From the NCBI GenBank assembly GCA_000436475.1, contig FR886168.1, positions 19,847-37,380 of the forward strand: a stretch of DNA of 17,534 nt, in the 5' to 3' direction. Shown here piece by piece: positions 14,530 to 17,534 of the stretch; the first letter of the stretch is position 1; the number at the start of each line of letters is the position of its first letter. The notes beneath the pieces were generated by a model. The model ran no database searches. It had not been told where the DNA came from and saw only the letters and a list, made by a program, of their open reading frames with translations. The stretch is from Eubacterium sp. CAG:248. GTDB taxonomy: Bacteria > Bacillota > Clostridia > Lachnospirales > Lachnospiraceae. Position numbers and translations under genes: made by a program.

Positions 14530-16823
14530 TGAAGTCGGTTAATAAAGCGGTAAGAAAAAAGGATGCAATGGAGCTGCTTCTTGGAAAGCCAGTATATACA
14601 GATGATATTGCACCAAAGGATTGTCTTGTTGTAAAGCTTCTGCGTTCACCATATGCCAATGCGTATGTTAAGAGCATTAATACAGATATTGCAATGAAGG
14701 TACCCGGAATAGAGGCAATATATACATATAAGGATGTTGACCAGAATATGAAGCGTTTTACCTGTGCCGGTCAGACGTATCCTGAGCCAAGTCCTTATGA
14801 CAGGCTTATTCTTGATAAACATGTAAGATTCATAGGTGATCCGGTTGCGATTGTTGCGGGAGTGGATGAGCGCTGTGTTGATAAGGCAATGAAGCTTATT
14901 AAGGCAGAGTATGAGGTACTTGAGCCAGTGCTTGACTTTACAAAGGCAAAGGATAATGAGATACTTGTTCATCCGGAGGATAACTGGGAAGCAATGTGTC
15001 CTGTCGGAGCTGATAATAAAAGAAATCTATGTGCACATGATGAGTGCAGTAATGGTGATATAGATAAGGTGCTTGAGAGCTGTGATATTGTAATTGACAG
15101 GACATATCATACAAAGGCATGCCAGCAGAGTATGATGGAGACCTTCAGGACATTCTGTACAATCGATACTTATGGAAGACTTCATGTTGTAAGTTCTACA
15201 CAGATAGTATTTCACTGCAGAAGAATCATATCACACGCACTTGGAATATCTCCATCAAAGATACGTGTTACAAAGCCTAGAATAGGTGGTGGTTTTGGCG
15301 CAAAGCAGACCTCGGTTTCAGAAATATATCCGGCATTTGTCACATGGAAGACTAAGAAGCCAGCTATGATTATATTCTCAAGGGAAGAGTCATTATCAGC
15401 TTCATCTCCAAGACATGAGATGCAGATGCATGTAAGGCTCGGTGCAACTAAAGATGGTATCGTAAAAGGAATAGATTTATATACCTTGTCAAACACAGGA
15501 GCTTATGGTGAGCATGGACCAACGACAGTAGGTCTTTCAGGACACAAGTCAATACCATTGTATGGAAAGGCGGAGGCATTCCGCTTCGTAAGTGATGTTG
15601 TATACACGAATGTTATGTCAGCAGGGGCATACAGAGGCTATGGTGCTACTCAGGGGCTTTTTGCCGTTGAATCTGCTGTGAATGAGCTTGCGGACAAGCT
15701 TCATATGGATCCTTTTGAAATAAGATTTAAAAACATAGTTAAGGAGGGCGATGTAATGCCTGCTTACTATGGTCAGGTAAATACAAGCTGTGCGCTTGAC
15801 AGATGCTTAGTAAAGGTTAAAGAGATGATTAAATGGGATGAGAAGTATCCTATGAGAAAGATATCTGATACGAAGGCACGTTTTGTCGGAATGGGTATGG
15901 CTATGCAGGGCTCTGGTATATCAGGTGTGGATGTGGGAAGTGCCACACTTAAGCTTAATGATGAGGGTGTGTATACAATGAATATCGGTGCTGCTGATAT
16001 GGGAACAGGCTGTGATACAATACTTGCACAGATTGCTGCGGAGGTGCTTGAGTGCAGTACTGATGACATAAGTGTATTCGGTGCTGATACTGATATATCA
16101 CCTTATGATTCAGGATCATATGCATCAAGTACAACATATGTTACCGGAAAGGCTGTTGAGAACTGTGCCTTAGAGCTAAGAAGCAGAATCGAAAAGCTTG
16201 GAGCTAAGCTTATAGGCTGTGATAAGAGTGAGGTTACATTTGACGGAAGCTGTGTAAGATGTGAGGCTGGAGAGCATAATGGTGCATCAGTGAGTCTTTG
16301 CGATATCGCAACAGCATCAATGTGTGGCAATGATATGGCACTTTCTGTTACTAATACACATACATCACCTATTTCACCACCACCATTTATGGTAGGTGCA
16401 GCTGAGGTTGAAGTTGACCTTGTTACAGGCGAAAGTAGGGTTGTAGAATATGATGCATGCGTTGACTGTGGAACACCGGTTAATCCTAATCTTGCAAGAG
16501 TACAGGCAGAAGGCGGAATCCTTCAGGGAATTGGTATGGCAATGTCTGAAAATATCACATATTCTGATAAGGGAAAGCTTTATGAGAACTCATTCCTGCA
16601 ATATAAGATACCATCAAGGATGGATATTGGACATATTAATGTTGAGTTTGAAAGCAGCTTTGAGAATGCTGGGCCATTTGGTGCTAAGTCAATAGGAGAG
16701 GTTGTAATAAATACACCACTTCCGGCTGTGACAGATGCACTAAGCCACGCAGCAGGAAAGAGGTTCTATGAGCTGCCTATAACACCGGAGCAGATTGCTA
16801 TGGCGAGGGCAGAGAATAATTAG
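14529..16823 (+). CDS. xdhA: Molybdenum hydroxylase catalytic (molybdopterin-binding) subunit
   Basis: A 764-aa subunit holding the molybdopterin cofactor, of the usual length. Residues about 15-130 are the hammerhead domain (KPVYTDDI, RSPYANAYV, GDPVAIVAG); the rest is the two-part Mo-binding region. Motifs include RIGGGFGAKQ (Gln260), AYRGYGATQGLFAVE (about 367-381) and GPFGAKSIGE with Glu724, the expected catalytic base near molybdenum. Substrate-facing positions differ from animal xanthine oxidase: Gln260 replaces the purine-binding Glu, and the Phe of FRGFG is Tyr371. As I recall, a Gln here also occurs in E. coli XdhA. Xanthine or hypoxanthine is likely given the NCS2 permease, but nicotinate, aldehydes or other heterocycles are not excluded. 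GAGGAGGTGA precedes the start. Confidence 0.9.
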   Translation: MKSVNKAVRKKDAMELLLGKPVYTDDIAPKDCLVVKLLRSPYANAYVKSINTDIAMKVPGIEAIYTYKDVDQNMKRFTCAGQTYPEPSPYDRLILDKHVRFIGDPVAIVAGVDERCVDKAMKLIKAEYEVLEPVLDFTKAKDNEILVHPEDNWEAMCPVGADNKRNLCAHDECSNGDIDKVLESCDIVIDRTYHTKACQQSMMETFRTFCTIDTYGRLHVVSSTQIVFHCRRIISHALGISPSKIRVTKPRIGGGFGAKQTSVSEIYPAFVTWKTKKPAMIIFSREESLSASSPRHEMQMHVRLGATKDGIVKGIDLYTLSNTGAYGEHGPTTVGLSGHKSIPLYGKAEAFRFVSDVVYTNVMSAGAYRGYGATQGLFAVESAVNELADKLHMDPFEIRFKNIVKEGDVMPAYYGQVNTSCALDRCLVKVKEMIKWDEKYPMRKISDTKARFVGMGMAMQGSGISGVDVGSATLKLNDEGVYTMNIGAADMGTGCDTILAQIAAEVLECSTDDISVFGADTDISPYDSGSYASSTTYVTGKAVENCALELRSRIEKLGAKLIGCDKSEVTFDGSCVRCEAGEHNGASVSLCDIATASMCGNDMALSVTNTHTSPISPPPFMVGAAEVEVDLVTGESRVVEYDACVDCGTPVNPNLARVQAEGGILQGIGMAMSENITYSDKGKLYENSFLQYKIPSRMDIGHINVEFESSFENAGPFGAKSIGEVVINTPLPAVTDALSHAAGKRFYELPITPEQIAMARAENN

Positions 16824-16856
16824 GATTATAACACAGATAAGATAAAAGATAAGATG

Positions 16857-16902
16857 GCACGATTTATTTCTGGATAAGGGGAATAGTCGTGCTGTTTTAT
16901 TT
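16857..16902 (+). terminator. Terminator of the hydroxylase operon
   Basis: GCACGA (16857-16862) pairs with TCGTGC (16887-16892), with TATTTC/GGAATA as a possible inner stem, followed by TGTTTTATTT. It lies 34 bases after the stop of the Mo subunit. An alternative outer pair ATGGCA/TGCCAT (16854-16859, 16905-16910) also exists. Confidence 0.6.
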
Positions 16903-16962
16903 AATGCCATTTCTCATAAAGTAGATGATTATTTTACATTATAAAATACAGGAGTAAAAATT

Positions 16963-17534
16963 ATGCCTAATATACTGATTGTAGAGGATGATATAAATAT
17001 TAATAACCTTCTTTGTGAGGTGCTTGTGAAGGCAGGTTATACGTGTGAACAGGCATTTTCAGGAACAGAGGCAAAGCTGCTTCTGAATATAAAAGAAAAG
17101 GCTTATACGCTTGTACTGCTTGACTTAATGCTGCCTGGTGCAAGTGGTGAGGAGGTTTTAAAAGAGATAAGAAAACAGGGAAGGCTTCCGGTGATTGTGC
17201 TGACTGCAAAGGATAGTATAGATGATAAAATCGGAGTGCTGACAGATGGAGCAGATGATTATATAACAAAGCCCTTTGAGATTAGAGAGGTACTGGCACG
17301 TATTCAGGTGCAGCTTCGTCATATAGAGGCAGAAACAAAAAGTGAGGCAGAAACAAAGGGTGAAGCAGAGGCAGAAACGGAGGCAGAAACAGAAGTAAAA
17401 ACAAAGGCTGGTATACAAAAAGGACAAGGCAGCGGAAGGCTTGAGTTCAGAGATATGGTGCTTACACGCTCTACCTTTGAGGTAAGTATCGGTGGCAGGG
17501 TGCTTCCTAAGATTACAAAACAGGAATTTGCAAT
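16963..17534 (+). CDS. OmpR/PhoB-type response regulator (cut by the right edge)
   Basis: The first 190 residues of a two-component response regulator; the 3' end lies beyond the window. Residues 1-117 form the receiver domain: acidic pocket Glu8-Asp9-Asp10, phosphoacceptor Asp54 in VLLDLMLPG, the switch Thr in VIVLTAKD and the conserved Lys in DYITKPFE. The start of a winged-helix effector domain is visible (LEFRDMVLTRSTFEV, LPKITKQEFAI), as in OmpR/PhoB. Between them is an unusually long Glu/Ala/Thr repeat linker (residues about 122-150). GGAG lies eight bases before the ATG at 16963. A partner histidine kinase would be expected downstream. It is separated from the hydroxylase operon by a terminator, so a shared function is not implied. 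Confidence 0.9.
   Translation, partial: MPNILIVEDDININNLLCEVLVKAGYTCEQAFSGTEAKLLLNIKEKAYTLVLLDLMLPGASGEEVLKEIRKQGRLPVIVLTAKDSIDDKIGVLTDGADDYITKPFEIREVLARIQVQLRHIEAETKSEAETKGEAEAETEAETEVKTKAGIQKGQGSGRLEFRDMVLTRSTFEVSIGGRVLPKITKQEFA
17326..17390 (+). repeat. GAGGCAGAAAC repeats in the response-regulator linker
   Basis: The 11-mer GAGGCAGAAAC occurs four times, starting at 17326, 17344, 17368 and 17380. The intervals are 18, 24 and 12 bases, all multiples of six and in frame. Each encodes Glu-Ala-Glu-Thr. The pattern points to slippage expansion of a flexible acidic linker. Confidence 0.85.

Noticed and set aside
15212..16330. Several minus-strand reading frames inside the Mo subunit gene
   Set aside because: They are shadows of the strongly supported plus-strand gene and have no motifs or ribosome binding sites.

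Overview
The window is AT-rich, with strong AGGAGG-type ribosome binding sites and sigma-A-like promoters. It carries a Gram-positive surface protein with a sortase-type tail. This suggests an anaerobic gut Firmicute of the Lachnospiraceae; a Lachnospira/Eubacterium eligens-like organism is a guess from gene style, not a proof.

Left part (1-5500): an AraC regulator (+) converges with a MarR regulator (-). Upstream of marR lies a large inverted repeat that probably ends the transcript of a 639-aa secreted, wall-anchored protein (-). Next comes a 504-aa membrane regulator (-) with twelve transmembrane segments in a 6+6 MFS-like plan and a C-terminal LuxR-type helix-turn-helix. Middle (5500-7200): a hairpin-rich spacer, a decayed methyl-accepting chemotaxis fragment with an internal stop, and a PfkB sugar kinase of the KDG-kinase type, followed by a strong hairpin terminator.

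Right part (7223-16823) is the most coherent block. It reads as a purine or other N-heterocycle oxidation island with its own metal and cofactor support. It holds an NCS2 nucleobase permease (+) and, converging on it, a minus-strand operon of lipoprotein, FecCD-type permease, ABC ATPase and an unusual THEP1-like NTPase fused to a MobA/MocA-like nucleotidyltransferase. Diverging from that operon is a plus-strand three-subunit molybdenum hydroxylase operon (FAD, 2x[2Fe-2S], Mo subunits). The divergent intergenic region holds an ATCAGA palindrome, a near-consensus promoter (TTGACA-N17-TATAGT) and a highly structured 5' leader before the FAD subunit. The inferred logic is: NCS2 imports the purine, the hydroxylase oxidises it, the ABC system supplies molybdate or tungstate (although its family is usually annotated iron/cobalamin), and the fusion protein completes the dinucleotide form of the cofactor.

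The right edge cuts an OmpR-type response regulator whose linker contains an expanded Glu/Ala/Thr repeat. Short in-frame tandem repeats or low-complexity inserts also occur in three other proteins of the window. No rRNA, tRNA, CRISPR array, transposase or phage gene was seen.
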